From assembly GCA_946499615.1 (NCBI GenBank), contig CAMMST010000030.1, positions 1-28,052 on the forward strand: a stretch of DNA of 28,052 bases, given 5' to 3'. The notes below the pieces were generated by a model. It did no database searches and was not told where the DNA came from. It worked only from the letters and a program-made list of their open reading frames with translations. Below, piece after piece: positions 6,127 to 14,027 of the stretch. The position numbers were made by a program, and so were the translations under genes. The stretch's first letter is position 1. Each line of letters begins with the position of its first letter. Origin of the DNA: Enterococcus_E cecorum_B (GTDB lineage Bacteria; Bacillota; Bacilli; Lactobacillales; Enterococcaceae).

Positions 6127-7698
6127 TTATTTTTCTTCATCCATTGGTACATAAGCGCTAGGTCCATCGATTTTCTTTTCCAATAAGCGTAATAAGCTTG
6201 TTGAAGTTAAGGTCATCACTAGATAAATCACAGCGACGATGGTGAACGTTTGGAAGAACATGTAGTTAGTTCCGGCACTTGTAGAACCTGCAAAGAATAA
6301 ATCCGGCACACTGATAACACTTAGCACCGCAGTATCTTTAATGTTGATGACTGTTTCATTACCAATAGCAGGTAAGATATTGCGCAATACTTGTGGTAAA
6401 ACGACTTTCATCATGGTTTGACGGTGGTTCATCCCGATAGCTTGTGCGGCTTCGAACTGACCTTTATCTACAGCGAAGATCCCCCCACGCACGATTTCGG
6501 TCATATAAGCCCCCGTGTTAATTGAAACAATCAATAGACCGGCAACGACACGGTTCAAATCAATATGGAAAGCTAGGGCTAAACCATAGAAGATAACCAT
6601 CGCTTGTACCATCATTGGCGTGCCGCGGAAAACTTCCACATAAATGGTAATAATCACATTTAGGACTTTTTGGAAGAAACGCGCGACAGGATTTTCTGAA
6701 GTAGGTAGCGTTCTAAATACCCCGATTAACAAACCAATAATCGTTCCTACAAAAGTTGAGAAAATCGCGATTAATAAAGTCATACCCGCGCCTTTAAGGA
6801 ATAGGGTACCGTATTGACTTAAGATTTGTTTGAAAGTAGCGATTAAACCAGTATCTTCATTTTCATCAGTTGAAGAGGGTTGGTTTTCAATCGCAGCATC
6901 CATTAATTTGGTGCGTTCTTTAGCTGAAATAGTCGCTAAAATTTGGTTGACTTTTTGTACATCGCTATCTCCTTTACGCATTCCAACAGCGACTTGTACA
7001 TCTTCTGGATTGGTTTTGAAGCCTTTGTCATCAGCGAACTCAATCATTTTGAAATCTTTATTGACATTGCTTGCAGTGACGCCTTCTGGTCTTTCGCTCA
7101 CATAACCGTCGATAATTCCTGAAGCCAAGGCCACACGCATGCTTGAAAAATCTTTTGAAGCTTGTTGTTTTTGGACATCTGGGATTTGATCGATGACTGT
7201 ATAGTGGAAAGTATTTAATTGGGCAGTAATTTTTGCCCCTTTAAAATCTTCAATCGACTTAGCATTGGCATATTTCCCATTTTTTTGCGTTACCATAACT
7301 AAGTGTGATTCATAGTAAGGGTCAGTAAAATCAATTTGTTTGGCACGCTCAGCAGTTGGGCTCATCCCTGCAATAATCGCATCTAGTTTGCCAGATTGTA
7401 AGGCAGGGATTAGACCATCCCAAGAAGTAGGGACAATCACTAATTTTTTACCTAAGCCCTCTGCAATGCGTTTGGCAATTTCGACATCATAACCGCCAGC
7501 ATAGGCATTTTTTTGACCGGCGATTTCGACTGCGTCATGTTTATCGTTGGTTTGTGTCCAGTTAAATGGTGCATATCCAGCCTCCATTCCGACTCTAAAT
7601 TCATTGGCAGGAGTTTTATCATCGGCAAGTACTGGTAAACTAGTGACAAATAGTGTAATTAGTGTCAGTAAAAAGAATAAGCCTGCACGTTTTTTCAT
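6127..7698 (-). CDS. Amino acid ABC transporter, fused substrate-binding protein and permease
   Basis: A 523-residue fusion. Residues 1-25 form a Sec signal or membrane anchor. About 30-272 are a family-3 solute-binding domain: FRVGMEAGYAPFNW start, WDGLIPALQSGK, GMSPTAERAK with Arg118 as the usual carboxylate ligand, and DFTDPYY. About 298-505 are the permease domain with several membrane segments and the ATPase-contacting EAA loop (EAAQAIGM, 417-423, then LPQVLRNILP). The fusion tethers the receptor to the channel, as in lactococcal GlnP, but with one binding domain instead of two. It has AGAGG before ATG 7698 and a lysine riboswitch in its leader, so lysine or a related basic amino acid is the likely substrate (inference from regulation). 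Confidence 0.92.
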   Translation of the reverse strand: MKKRAGLFFLLTLITLFVTSLPVLADDKTPANEFRVGMEAGYAPFNWTQTNDKHDAVEIAGQKNAYAGGYDVEIAKRIAEGLGKKLVIVPTSWDGLIPALQSGKLDAIIAGMSPTAERAKQIDFTDPYYESHLVMVTQKNGKYANAKSIEDFKGAKITAQLNTFHYTVIDQIPDVQKQQASKDFSSMRVALASGIIDGYVSERPEGVTASNVNKDFKMIEFADDKGFKTNPEDVQVAVGMRKGDSDVQKVNQILATISAKERTKLMDAAIENQPSSTDENEDTGLIATFKQILSQYGTLFLKGAGMTLLIAIFSTFVGTIIGLLIGVFRTLPTSENPVARFFQKVLNVIITIYVEVFRGTPMMVQAMVIFYGLALAFHIDLNRVVAGLLIVSINTGAYMTEIVRGGIFAVDKGQFEAAQAIGMNHRQTMMKVVLPQVLRNILPAIGNETVINIKDTAVLSVISVPDLFFAGSTSAGTNYMFFQTFTIVAVIYLVMTLTSTSLLRLLEKKIDGPSAYVPMDEEK

Positions 7699-7793
7699 TT
7701 GAAATTCCTCTTTTCTTCTTTTTTTGAATAATTTCTCTTGTTAAGAAGTACTTGAATAATGAAAGGCAAATTTACTACATCTTTTAGCTAAAC

Positions 7794-7831
7794 AAAAAAG
7801 CAGCCCTTTCTATGCTTAGAAAACGACTGCT
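7794..7831 (-). terminator. Riboswitch expression-platform terminator
   Basis: On the minus strand AGCAGTC, TTTCTA, a 4-base loop, TAGAAAG and GGCTGCT make a long hairpin followed by six U. It lies between the lysine aptamer and the transporter start codon, so lysine binding would be expected to favour it and turn the operon off. Confidence 0.8.
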
Positions 7832-7850
7832 GAAATGACTACAATCCTTT

Positions 7851-8024
7851 TCACTAAACATAGCTCATCTTAGAAAACTAAGACAGTGTGCAAATTATTC
7901 ACTTGCACCCCAACACATTCTTTCAAGCAATAAAGAATGGTTTCGGCAGTATTTCCTAGACTTACTTCCACGTCTTGCTTGACTCCATAAGCTTAATAAA
8001 TCCTGCGACCTCTACTTTTTAAGT
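7851..8024 (-). promoter_or_regulatory. Lysine riboswitch (L box)
   Basis: The minus-strand leader carries the conserved L-box core in order: AGTAGAGGTCGCAGG at the 5' side of P1/P2, CTGCCGAAAC in the P3 region, GTTGGGGTGCA before P4, CTGTC, and a closing P1 strand ending GAGCTATGTTTAGTG that pairs with CACTTAAAAAGTAG. A terminator follows. These blocks match the lysine aptamer of Firmicutes such as the one before Bacillus lysC. It controls the ABC transporter of 7698-5372, which predicts lysine-repressed uptake. The whole 519-bp gap 7699-8217 is explained by this leader and the divergent promoters. Confidence 0.9.
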
Positions 8025-8053
8025 GAAGGAAACTATTCAATTAATTCTTTTAT

Positions 8054-8082
8054 AGGGTAGTTGAAAAGTTGTGTTTTGTCAA
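8054..8082 (-). promoter_or_regulatory. Promoter of the lysine-riboswitch transcript
   Basis: A perfect -35 TTGACA (8082-8077) is followed after 17 bp by TACCCT (8059-8054), a poor -10. TATAAA five bases further on is an alternative but gives a 22-bp spacer. The start is near 8047, which makes a leader of about 350 nt. Confidence 0.5.
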
Positions 8083-8105
8083 TAGAAATGTAAAGCAAAT
8101 TTTCA

Positions 8106-8119
8106 TCTAAACGTTTTCA
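8106..8119. promoter_or_regulatory. Candidate catabolite-responsive element (CcpA site)
   Basis: TCTAAACGTTTTCA matches the cre consensus TGWAANCGNTNWCA at 13 of 14 positions (C for G at position 2). It lies between the divergent promoters of the lysine-regulated transporter and the sirtuin operon, 24 bp behind one -35 and about 40 bp ahead of the other. Confidence 0.35.
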
Positions 8120-8158
8120 TAATAGATAATAATTTTTACGAACTATTTTCTGAAATTT

Positions 8159-8187
8159 CTGTCAAGATAGATAATCAATGATATAAT
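8159..8187 (+). promoter_or_regulatory. Promoter of the sirtuin-niaR operon
   Basis: CTGTCA (8159-8164), a 17-bp spacer and a perfect TATAAT (8182-8187) preceded by TGA (extended -10). The start would be near 8194, about 24 nt before the ATG at 8218. Confidence 0.6.
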
Positions 8188-8217
8188 AAGAGAAAAGAAG
8201 AGAAAGTAGGGAGTAAG

Positions 8218-8919
8218 ATGGTAGCAATTACGATAGAAGATGCAGTAAAGATGATGCAACAAGCCAAACATATTACTTTTCTAACCGGAGCAGGGGTGTC
8301 GACGGCTTCAGGGATTCCGGATTATCGCTCGTTAAAAGGTGTGTATCATGGACTTGATCAACCAGAGTATTTATTGAGTCATACGTGTATGCTACGAGAG
8401 CCAGAAAAGTTTTATGAATTTGTCCAAAAATTATATCATCCTGATGCGAAACCTAATGTCATTCATGAAAAAATTGCCGCGATGGAAAAAGAGAAAGATT
8501 GTTGGGTGGTTTCGCAAAATATTGATGGGCTACATGAAAAGGCTGGAAGTCAACATTGTGTGAATTTTCATGGCAATATTTATGACTGCTATTGTCGAAA
8601 ATGTCATCAAAAAGTTGATTATCAAGATTATATGCAATCTGATGTGCATCGTGACTGTGGTGGTCAAATTCGTCCAGGGATTGTGCTATATGAAGAAGGT
8701 TTTACCCAAGATGTGTTGGATAGTGCCGTGAATGCAGTGAGAAATGCGGATTTAATCGTGATTGTGGGGACGACTTTCCAAGTACATCCATTTTGCGATT
8801 TAATCCATTACAAACGGTCAGATGCTAAAGTTTTGGTGATTAATCAAACCCCCATCTATTTACCAATCCAAGCTTTTATGTTACAAAAGAATGCAGTAGA
8901 AGTATTTGAAAAATTATAA
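8218..8919 (+). CDS. Sir2-family NAD-dependent protein deacylase
   Basis: A 233-residue sirtuin. It removes acyl groups from lysine (or acts as an ADP-ribosyl transferase), consuming NAD and releasing nicotinamide. Visible are GAGVSTASGIPDYRS (NAD loop), QNIDGLH, the catalytic His in FHGN, IRPGIVLYEE, and GTTFQVHP. The zinc module is unusual: CYCRKC is present, but the second pair reads HRDCGG, so one of the four Cys ligands is replaced by His or lost. GGGAG precedes ATG 8218. It is first in an operon with the acetyltransferase-chorismate mutase fusion (15-nt gap) and niaR. The link to a niacin-sensing repressor suggests a shared NAD theme. Confidence 0.9.
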   Translation: MVAITIEDAVKMMQQAKHITFLTGAGVSTASGIPDYRSLKGVYHGLDQPEYLLSHTCMLREPEKFYEFVQKLYHPDAKPNVIHEKIAAMEKEKDCWVVSQNIDGLHEKAGSQHCVNFHGNIYDCYCRKCHQKVDYQDYMQSDVHRDCGGQIRPGIVLYEEGFTQDVLDSAVNAVRNADLIVIVGTTFQVHPFCDLIHYKRSDAKVLVINQTPIYLPIQAFMLQKNAVEVFEKL

Positions 8920-8934
8920 GAAAAAGGTGATGTT

Positions 8935-9786
8935 GTGAGAACAGAAAAAGAGAAAATGATTGCTGGCGAGTCTTATTTTTCAGGAGATGCCGAGTTAGTC
9001 GCAGATCGCAAATACGCAAGAAAAATGATGCGCGCCATTAATCAAGAATCAGATGGAAAAAAACGCAGCGAATTATTAAAACAAACTTTTGGCAAAACAG
9101 CACAAAACTTATATATGGAGCCGAATGTACATTTTGATTATGGTTATAATATTTATGTAGGTGAGAACTTTTATGCCAATTTTAATGCGGTGTTATTAGA
9201 TATTTGTCCGATAACGATTGGCGATAATTGTATGTTGGCCCCTAATGTTCAATTATATACAGCTTACCATCCGCTAGATCCCATTGAGAGAAATAGTGGG
9301 TATGAAAATGGCGCACCGATTACATTAGGTGATAACGTCTGGATTGGTGGCAATTCAGTGATTTTACCTGGAGTTACATTAGGAGATAATGTCGTTGTCG
9401 GTTCAGGTAGCGTAGTGACTAAGAGTTTTCCAGATAATGTAGTGATTGCGGGAAATCCTGCGAAAATCCTTAAAGAAATTCCTAAGAAAGTTGAAAATAA
9501 TGTAGAAAATCTTGAAGTTTTACGCGTATCAATTGACCGAATCGACCGGCAAATCGTAAAATTATTAGAAGAACGGATGGATGTGGTTTCGTCAATTGCG
9601 GATTATAAAGAAAAACATCAATTACCAGTCTTAGATGAGAATAGGGAAAAGGCTTTATTAGAAAAAGTTTCTAAATTAGTTCACAAAGAAGAATATCAAG
9701 CAGTCATTCGTGATAGCTTTGATGATTTAATGAAGCATTCAAGAAATTATCAAATGCAACGTATGGAGGGAAAAGACAATGATTGA
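8935..9786 (+). CDS. Fusion of maltose-type O-acetyltransferase and chorismate mutase
   Basis: One 283-residue frame with two unrelated enzymes. Residues 4-183 are a sugar O-acetyltransferase of the Maa/LacA/NodL type: N-terminal KMIAGESYF cap, left-handed beta-helix hexapeptide repeats, catalytic His112 in TAYHPLD, and WIGGNSVILPG. Residues about 193-277 are an AroQ-type chorismate mutase. By alignment to the E. coli domain I see Arg197, Arg214, Lys225, Asp234, Arg237, Glu238, Ser269 and Gln273, that is, the full active-site set, so it should convert chorismate to prephenate. The start is GTG 8935 after AAAGGTGA. It overlaps niaR by 8 nt. No sign of a frameshift; the join is a short lysine/asparagine-rich linker. 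Confidence 0.88.
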   Translation: MRTEKEKMIAGESYFSGDAELVADRKYARKMMRAINQESDGKKRSELLKQTFGKTAQNLYMEPNVHFDYGYNIYVGENFYANFNAVLLDICPITIGDNCMLAPNVQLYTAYHPLDPIERNSGYENGAPITLGDNVWIGGNSVILPGVTLGDNVVVGSGSVVTKSFPDNVVIAGNPAKILKEIPKKVENNVENLEVLRVSIDRIDRQIVKLLEERMDVVSSIADYKEKHQLPVLDENREKALLEKVSKLVHKEEYQAVIRDSFDDLMKHSRNYQMQRMEGKDND

Positions 9787-10303
9787 AGGTCAAAAAAGAA
9801 GAGAAATTATTTTAGAGGAGTTATCCAAAGCCACTAAAAATGTCAATGCGACCCAACTAGCTGAAAAGTTTGGTGTCAGTCGCCAAATAGTGGTGGGTGA
9901 TATTGCTTTGTTACGAGCAAGTGGCATTGAGATTATTTCTAATTCTAGAGGTTATCGCTTAGCCAATAAATCTGCTGGTATGTTAGAAACGAAATTAGCA
10001 GTTAAACACGGCCCTGATCAAGTAGAAGAAGAATTGAGATTGATTGTTGAAAATGGCGGAATCGTAGCTGATGTGATTATTGAACATGAAATATATGGTG
10101 AAATCAAAGGTACGGTGGATATCAAAAATGAAGAGGAGGTAACGGCCTTTTTAAATAAGGTAGAACAAGCACACGCGACTTTACTTTCTATCTTAACAGA
10201 AGGCATCCATTTACACACCATCCAGTATCCAAGTGAAGAAACTTTAGTCAAGATTAAACATGCCTTATCGCAAGCCGGCATCTTACTTGAAGATAATGAA
10301 TAA
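9779..10303 (+). CDS. niaR: Niacin-responsive transcriptional repressor NiaR
   Basis: A 174-residue repressor with an N-terminal winged helix (HTH_11; TQLAEKFGVSRQIVVGDIALLR at about 26-47) and a C-terminal 3H domain, named for its conserved histidines (VKHGP, IIEHEIYGE, EGIHLHTI). In Bacillus and related Firmicutes NiaR binds nicotinic acid and represses NAD synthesis and niacin-uptake genes. No such target gene is in this window. Its ATG overlaps the end of the preceding gene by 8 nt and has GGAGGGAAAAG upstream, so translation is probably coupled. It is followed by a terminator. Confidence 0.92.
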   Translation: MIEGQKRREIILEELSKATKNVNATQLAEKFGVSRQIVVGDIALLRASGIEIISNSRGYRLANKSAGMLETKLAVKHGPDQVEEELRLIVENGGIVADVIIEHEIYGEIKGTVDIKNEEEVTAFLNKVEQAHATLLSILTEGIHLHTIQYPSEETLVKIKHALSQAGILLEDNE

Positions 10304-10307
10304 TGTT

Positions 10308-10349
10308 AAAAGAGACGCTCAAATCACTATTGGTTTGAACGCCTCTTTT
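10308..10349. terminator. Bidirectional terminator between niaR and def
   Basis: AAAAGAG, CG and TCAAA pair with TTTGA, CG and CTCTTTT (two single mismatches), with U-tracts on both strands. It serves the convergent niaR (plus) and def (minus) transcripts. Confidence 0.8.
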
Positions 10350-10352
10350 GGT

Positions 10353-10916
10353 TTATTCTAAAACTAATACATCTTTATCTAAGCTAAATGGGTTTTTAGC
10401 ATTAATATGATCATAGAACATGACACCGTTTAAATGATCGATTTCATGTTGAACGACGATAGCTGGATAATTTTTTAAACGAATCTTTTGTGTTTCACCA
10501 TTCATATCAGTATAAGTAACAGTGATGCGTGCATGGCGAACCACATATCCAGGTACTTCGCGGTCAACGGATAGACAACCTTCGCCATCTGCTAGGCAAG
10601 CATCTTGGACAGAGTGACTGACGATTTTAGGATTATACATGACGGTTTCTAAAATTGGTTCTGGTTTTTCTGGATTATTACTAGGCACTAAAAGCGCGAT
10701 GATTCGCTTTTTAATGTCTAATTGGGGGGCAGCTAAACCAACACCACCACGTAATTCATATTTTTCAGCCATTTCAGGATCTTGGCTATTATGTAAAAAC
10801 TCTAACATATCTTTACCTAATTGGATATCTTCTGCTGTTAAAGGGACAGGCACTTCATCACAGACAGCACGTAAGGTAGGGTTACCTTCACGAATAATAT
10901 CTTTCATTGTTAACAT
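10353..10916 (-). CDS. def: Peptide deformylase
   Basis: Removes the formyl group from the initiator methionine of new proteins. All three family motifs are present: GVGLAAPQ (58-65), EGCLSV (112-117, metal ligand Cys114) and QHEIDHLNG (HExxH, 157-161). At 187 residues, with an insertion between motifs I and II, it belongs to the type 2 deformylases of low-GC Gram-positives. The start MLTMKDIIREG matches the family N-terminus (a M-x-T-M-x-D-I-I-R pattern); GAGG lies somewhat far upstream. It is transcribed alone, convergent to niaR. Confidence 0.95.
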   Translation of the reverse strand: MLTMKDIIREGNPTLRAVCDEVPVPLTAEDIQLGKDMLEFLHNSQDPEMAEKYELRGGVGLAAPQLDIKKRIIALLVPSNNPEKPEPILETVMYNPKIVSHSVQDACLADGEGCLSVDREVPGYVVRHARITVTYTDMNGETQKIRLKNYPAIVVQHEIDHLNGVMFYDHINAKNPFSLDKDVLVLE

Positions 10917-11067
10917 CTAAATGCTTCACTTCCTCAATTTTTTTCTAATAAGTATTCTATCATAGCTTGATTTTTTTTACCAATCGCACAAATGTTTCTT
11001 GAATTTTCTAAACTTTTCAAAATTATCTAAATATTTTATTTTTTTTGAAAAAAGATGCAATGAATGG

Positions 11068-11097
11068 TTGACCGATGAATTTAGCTATTGTTATAAT
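11068..11097 (+). promoter_or_regulatory. Promoter of the RsmF-type methyltransferase gene
   Basis: TTGACC (11068-11073), an 18-bp spacer and TATAAT (11092-11097). The start would be near 11104, leaving a short leader with an AGGAGGAG ribosome site. Confidence 0.7.
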
Positions 11098-11120
11098 TAT
11101 TAAAACAAAGGAGGAGTAAA

Positions 11121-12500
11121 GTGAATTTACCTCAAGCTTTTATCGATAAATATCAGCACTTACTTGGTGATGAAGCCGAGGCGTTTTTGACAGCTTTAAC
11201 TCAAGAAGAAGTGCAAAAAGGATTTCGACTCAATCCATTAAAGCCCCATGCTAAGGAAATGTTGGCCAAGTTTGATGGTCGCACCATACCACAAGCCCCT
11301 TTTGCAAAGGATGGCTACGTAGGTGAAATCAGCGGAAAATCTATCTTGCACCAAGCAGGTTATGTCTATTCTCAAGAAATTAGTGCGATGATTGTTGCCA
11401 GTGTCGCAGATGTACAACCTGGTGAGCGTGTATTAGATTTATGTGCGGCCCCTGGTGGCAAATCGACACAGCTCGCTGCAAGTCTAGCCAACCAAGGTTT
11501 ATTAGTGGCGAATGAAATCTATCCAAAGCGAGCGAAAATTTTAGCTGAAAACTTAGAACGTTGGGGTGCCCAAAATACGGTAGACACCAATCACGCTCCG
11601 ATCGAATTGGTTGACTTTTTCCCACAATTTTTTGATACGATTGTGGTTGATGCGCCTTGTTCAGGTGAAGGCATGTTTCGTAAAGATGAAGAAGCTATCC
11701 AACAGTGGCAAGCAGATACCCCAGAAATGTGTGCTACACGTCAAAAAGAAATCTTGGACGCAGCGGTACGGATGTTAAAGAAAGACGGCATACTCGTTTA
11801 TTCGACTTGTACCTTTGCGCCAGAAGAAAATGAAGAAATGGTGAGCTTCTTGGTAGAAAATTATCCATTTGAAATTGTGCCATTATCGATTCCAGGTACC
11901 TCACCTGGCCGTAGTGAGTGGGGAAGTGTGCCGCATTTAGAAGATACGGTGCGAATTTGGCCGCATTTAAATGAGGGTGAAGGACATTTTGTGGCGAAAT
12001 TACGATTAAAAGAAGCCATTATTTCTGATGAAGTACCTAAACAAAAGGCAAAAAAAGCCAAAAAAGGGAAAAGTACGTCAAATGATGGATTGAATAAAGA
12101 ACAGCAAAAAGTGATGCAAGATTTTACCAAGCACTGGCCCCTTCCTTTTGCTGGTAAGCTAGTTACTTTTAAGGATAATTTGTGGCTTTTACCGCAAGAG
12201 ATGATAAGTTTAGAAAAATTAAAAGTGCTTAAACCAGGCTTGCAATTAGGGGTATTTAAGAAAAATCGTTTTGAACCAGCATTTGCTTGGACGATGGCGA
12301 TTGCGGATGTTGCGGCTTACCCTAGTTGTCAGATTACTTTGGAAGATTGGCAACGTTATGTGCGTGGCGAAACGATTTTGAAAGACGGCAACCAAGGCTG
12401 GGTCGTGCTAGTTGTTGATCAAGTTCCTGTAGGTTTAGGCAAACAAGTCCAAGGCGTTATTAAGAATTTCTATCCTAAGGGCTTACGTTTTCAACCATAA
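11121..12500 (+). CDS. RsmF-type rRNA (cytosine-C5)-methyltransferase
   Basis: A 459-residue SAM-dependent methyltransferase of the NOL1/NOP2/Sun family, which makes 5-methylcytosine in rRNA. Residues 1-70 match the RsmF N-terminal domain. Motif I is VLDLCAAPGGKSTQ (104-117). The two catalytic cysteines are Cys180 in DAPCSGEGMF and Cys230 in YSTCTFAPEENE. A lysine-rich linker (about 305-325) leads to a C-terminal PUA-like RNA-binding domain (about 330-459). The start is GTG at 11121 behind AGGAGGAG. It could modify one or several 16S cytosines; the exact position cannot be deduced. Monocistronic, with its own promoter and terminator. Confidence 0.9.
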   Translation: MNLPQAFIDKYQHLLGDEAEAFLTALTQEEVQKGFRLNPLKPHAKEMLAKFDGRTIPQAPFAKDGYVGEISGKSILHQAGYVYSQEISAMIVASVADVQPGERVLDLCAAPGGKSTQLAASLANQGLLVANEIYPKRAKILAENLERWGAQNTVDTNHAPIELVDFFPQFFDTIVVDAPCSGEGMFRKDEEAIQQWQADTPEMCATRQKEILDAAVRMLKKDGILVYSTCTFAPEENEEMVSFLVENYPFEIVPLSIPGTSPGRSEWGSVPHLEDTVRIWPHLNEGEGHFVAKLRLKEAIISDEVPKQKAKKAKKGKSTSNDGLNKEQQKVMQDFTKHWPLPFAGKLVTFKDNLWLLPQEMISLEKLKVLKPGLQLGVFKKNRFEPAFAWTMAIADVAAYPSCQITLEDWQRYVRGETILKDGNQGWVVLVVDQVPVGLGKQVQGVIKNFYPKGLRFQP

Positions 12501-12504
12501 ATTG

Positions 12505-12543
12505 AGCAACTCTCCAAAAAGTAAGAGGAGAGTTCGCTTTTAA
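12505..12543 (+). terminator. Terminator of the RsmF-type gene
   Basis: AGC plus AACTCTCC pair with GGAGAGTT and GCT (one bulged C), followed by TTTT. Confidence 0.7.
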
Positions 12544-12557
12544 ACTAAAATTGATTG

Positions 12558-12572
12558 AATTGTTCGAAAAAT
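12558..12572. promoter_or_regulatory. Weak candidate CodY site before the second brnQ
   Basis: AATTGTTCGAAAAAT matches the CodY box AATTTTCWGAAAATT at 11 of 15 positions. It lies 36 bp before the start codon of a branched-chain amino acid carrier, a classical CodY target, but four mismatches in AT-rich DNA are weak support. Confidence 0.2.
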
Positions 12573-12607
12573 AAAAATAATCAAGTGAATTTAAAGAAGA
12601 AAATTTA

Positions 12608-13954
12608 TTGGAGAAAAAATTAAGTTTTAAAGAAATATTTTTTATTGGATTGATGATTTTTTCGCTCTTCTTTGGGGCGGGAAATCTGATTTTTCCAGCA
12701 GAATTAGGTGCTAAAGCTGGTGAGTCAGTCTTTGATGCAATGGGTGGATTTTTAATTACGGGTATTGGGTTACCGACGATTGGCTTATTATCACTCGCTT
12801 TTGTCAGTAAAAAAGGTCAACCTGAAGATATCGCCATCAAGGTACATCCAATTTTTGCCTTATTATTAACTTGCGTGACATATTTGGCGATTGGTCCTTT
12901 GTTTGCTGCACCACGAACAGGATTAGTTTCCTTTGAGATAGCGGTCGTGCCGTTTTTACCTAGTGGCCCAAAAGCCTTATTTTTATTCTTGTTTAGCATG
13001 CTCTTTTTTGGGATTGTTTATTATTTAGCCCTTTATCCGAATCATTTTGTGGATCGTTTTGGCAAATTAATTACGCCGTTTTTATTAGTCATATTAGGCT
13101 TATTTATTGTTACTAGCTTTTTACATCCCATTGCCAAAGAAGCTAAGCCAAGTGGAAATTATGCGACTTTACCTTTTGCCACTGGACTTAAACGAGGGTA
13201 TTTGACGATGGATACGATTGTTTCGGTCATTTTTGCAACACTAATTATGAATGCGACCAAAGCAATGGGAATCAAGAGTGCTAAACAAACGCGAATGATT
13301 ATCTTAAAAGCTGGTTTAGTCTCAGCCACTTGTTTAGGAATCATTTATTCCGGGATTGCGATGATTGGTGCAACAAGCGGGATGAGTCAACACGTCAATG
13401 GTGCGGTGATTTTATCAGCGATTAGTCATCATTATTTTGGTAACTTTGGAAACATTTTATTTGGAGTGGTGGTATTATTGGCGTGTTTACCTACAGCATC
13501 AGGTGTATTAACTGCTTGTTCGTGGTATTTCAACCGTTTATTCCCACAAGTGAGCTATAAGCAATTTCTGACTGCTTTTACTTTATTTAGTGCTGTTGTC
13601 GCAAATATCGGATTGGACCAACTGATTAAAGTGTCGATTCCAGTCTTAAATTTCATTTATCCGATTATGATTGTATTAATCTTGTTAGGATTTTTAAGTA
13701 AAGTCATCCACTGTAGTCAAGGAATGTATGTGGGGGCTGTGTTATTCACTTCAATTATCGGCTTAAATGATGCCTGTAAAGCGATAAATCCTCATTTTGA
13801 GTTCTTAAGTTGGCTTGATTTGCCATTGAGTAATCTTGGCTTTAGTTGGGTTATGCCAGCAGTACTTGGCGGATTACTTGGATTTATTTATAGCAAGTGG
13901 CATCAACGTAAGACACCTGTTTATAAGCAAGCAAAACAAACAATCAATAATTAA
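12608..13954 (+). CDS. brnQ: Branched-chain amino acid carrier BrnQ (second copy)
   Basis: A 448-residue LIVCS symporter, paralogous to the one at 3770-5113. The two share the N-terminus MEKKLS and the motifs LFFGAGNLIFP and GFLITGIGLP, and have similar length throughout. The start is TTG at 12608: the frame has no ATG near the expected N-terminus, the protein MEKKLS aligns with the paralogue from that codon, and AAGAAG lies eight bases upstream. A TTG start with a modest ribosome site suggests low translation. It has its own bidirectional terminator. Confidence 0.9.
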   Translation: MEKKLSFKEIFFIGLMIFSLFFGAGNLIFPAELGAKAGESVFDAMGGFLITGIGLPTIGLLSLAFVSKKGQPEDIAIKVHPIFALLLTCVTYLAIGPLFAAPRTGLVSFEIAVVPFLPSGPKALFLFLFSMLFFGIVYYLALYPNHFVDRFGKLITPFLLVILGLFIVTSFLHPIAKEAKPSGNYATLPFATGLKRGYLTMDTIVSVIFATLIMNATKAMGIKSAKQTRMIILKAGLVSATCLGIIYSGIAMIGATSGMSQHVNGAVILSAISHHYFGNFGNILFGVVVLLACLPTASGVLTACSWYFNRLFPQVSYKQFLTAFTLFSAVVANIGLDQLIKVSIPVLNFIYPIMIVLILLGFLSKVIHCSQGMYVGAVLFTSIIGLNDACKAINPHFEFLSWLDLPLSNLGFSWVMPAVLGGLLGFIYSKWHQRKTPVYKQAKQTINN

Positions 13955-13969
13955 CAACCATATACATGA

Positions 13970-14013
13970 TAAAAAAAGGCGAAAGTCACAATGTGAGTGA
14001 CCTTCGCTTTTTT
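13970..14013. terminator. Bidirectional terminator between brnQ and uspA
   Basis: GCGAA and GTCAC pair with GTGAC and TTCGC around a 7-nt loop, flanked by seven A and six T, so it serves both convergent genes. Confidence 0.85.
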
Positions 14014-14027
14014 CATTCATTTATATA

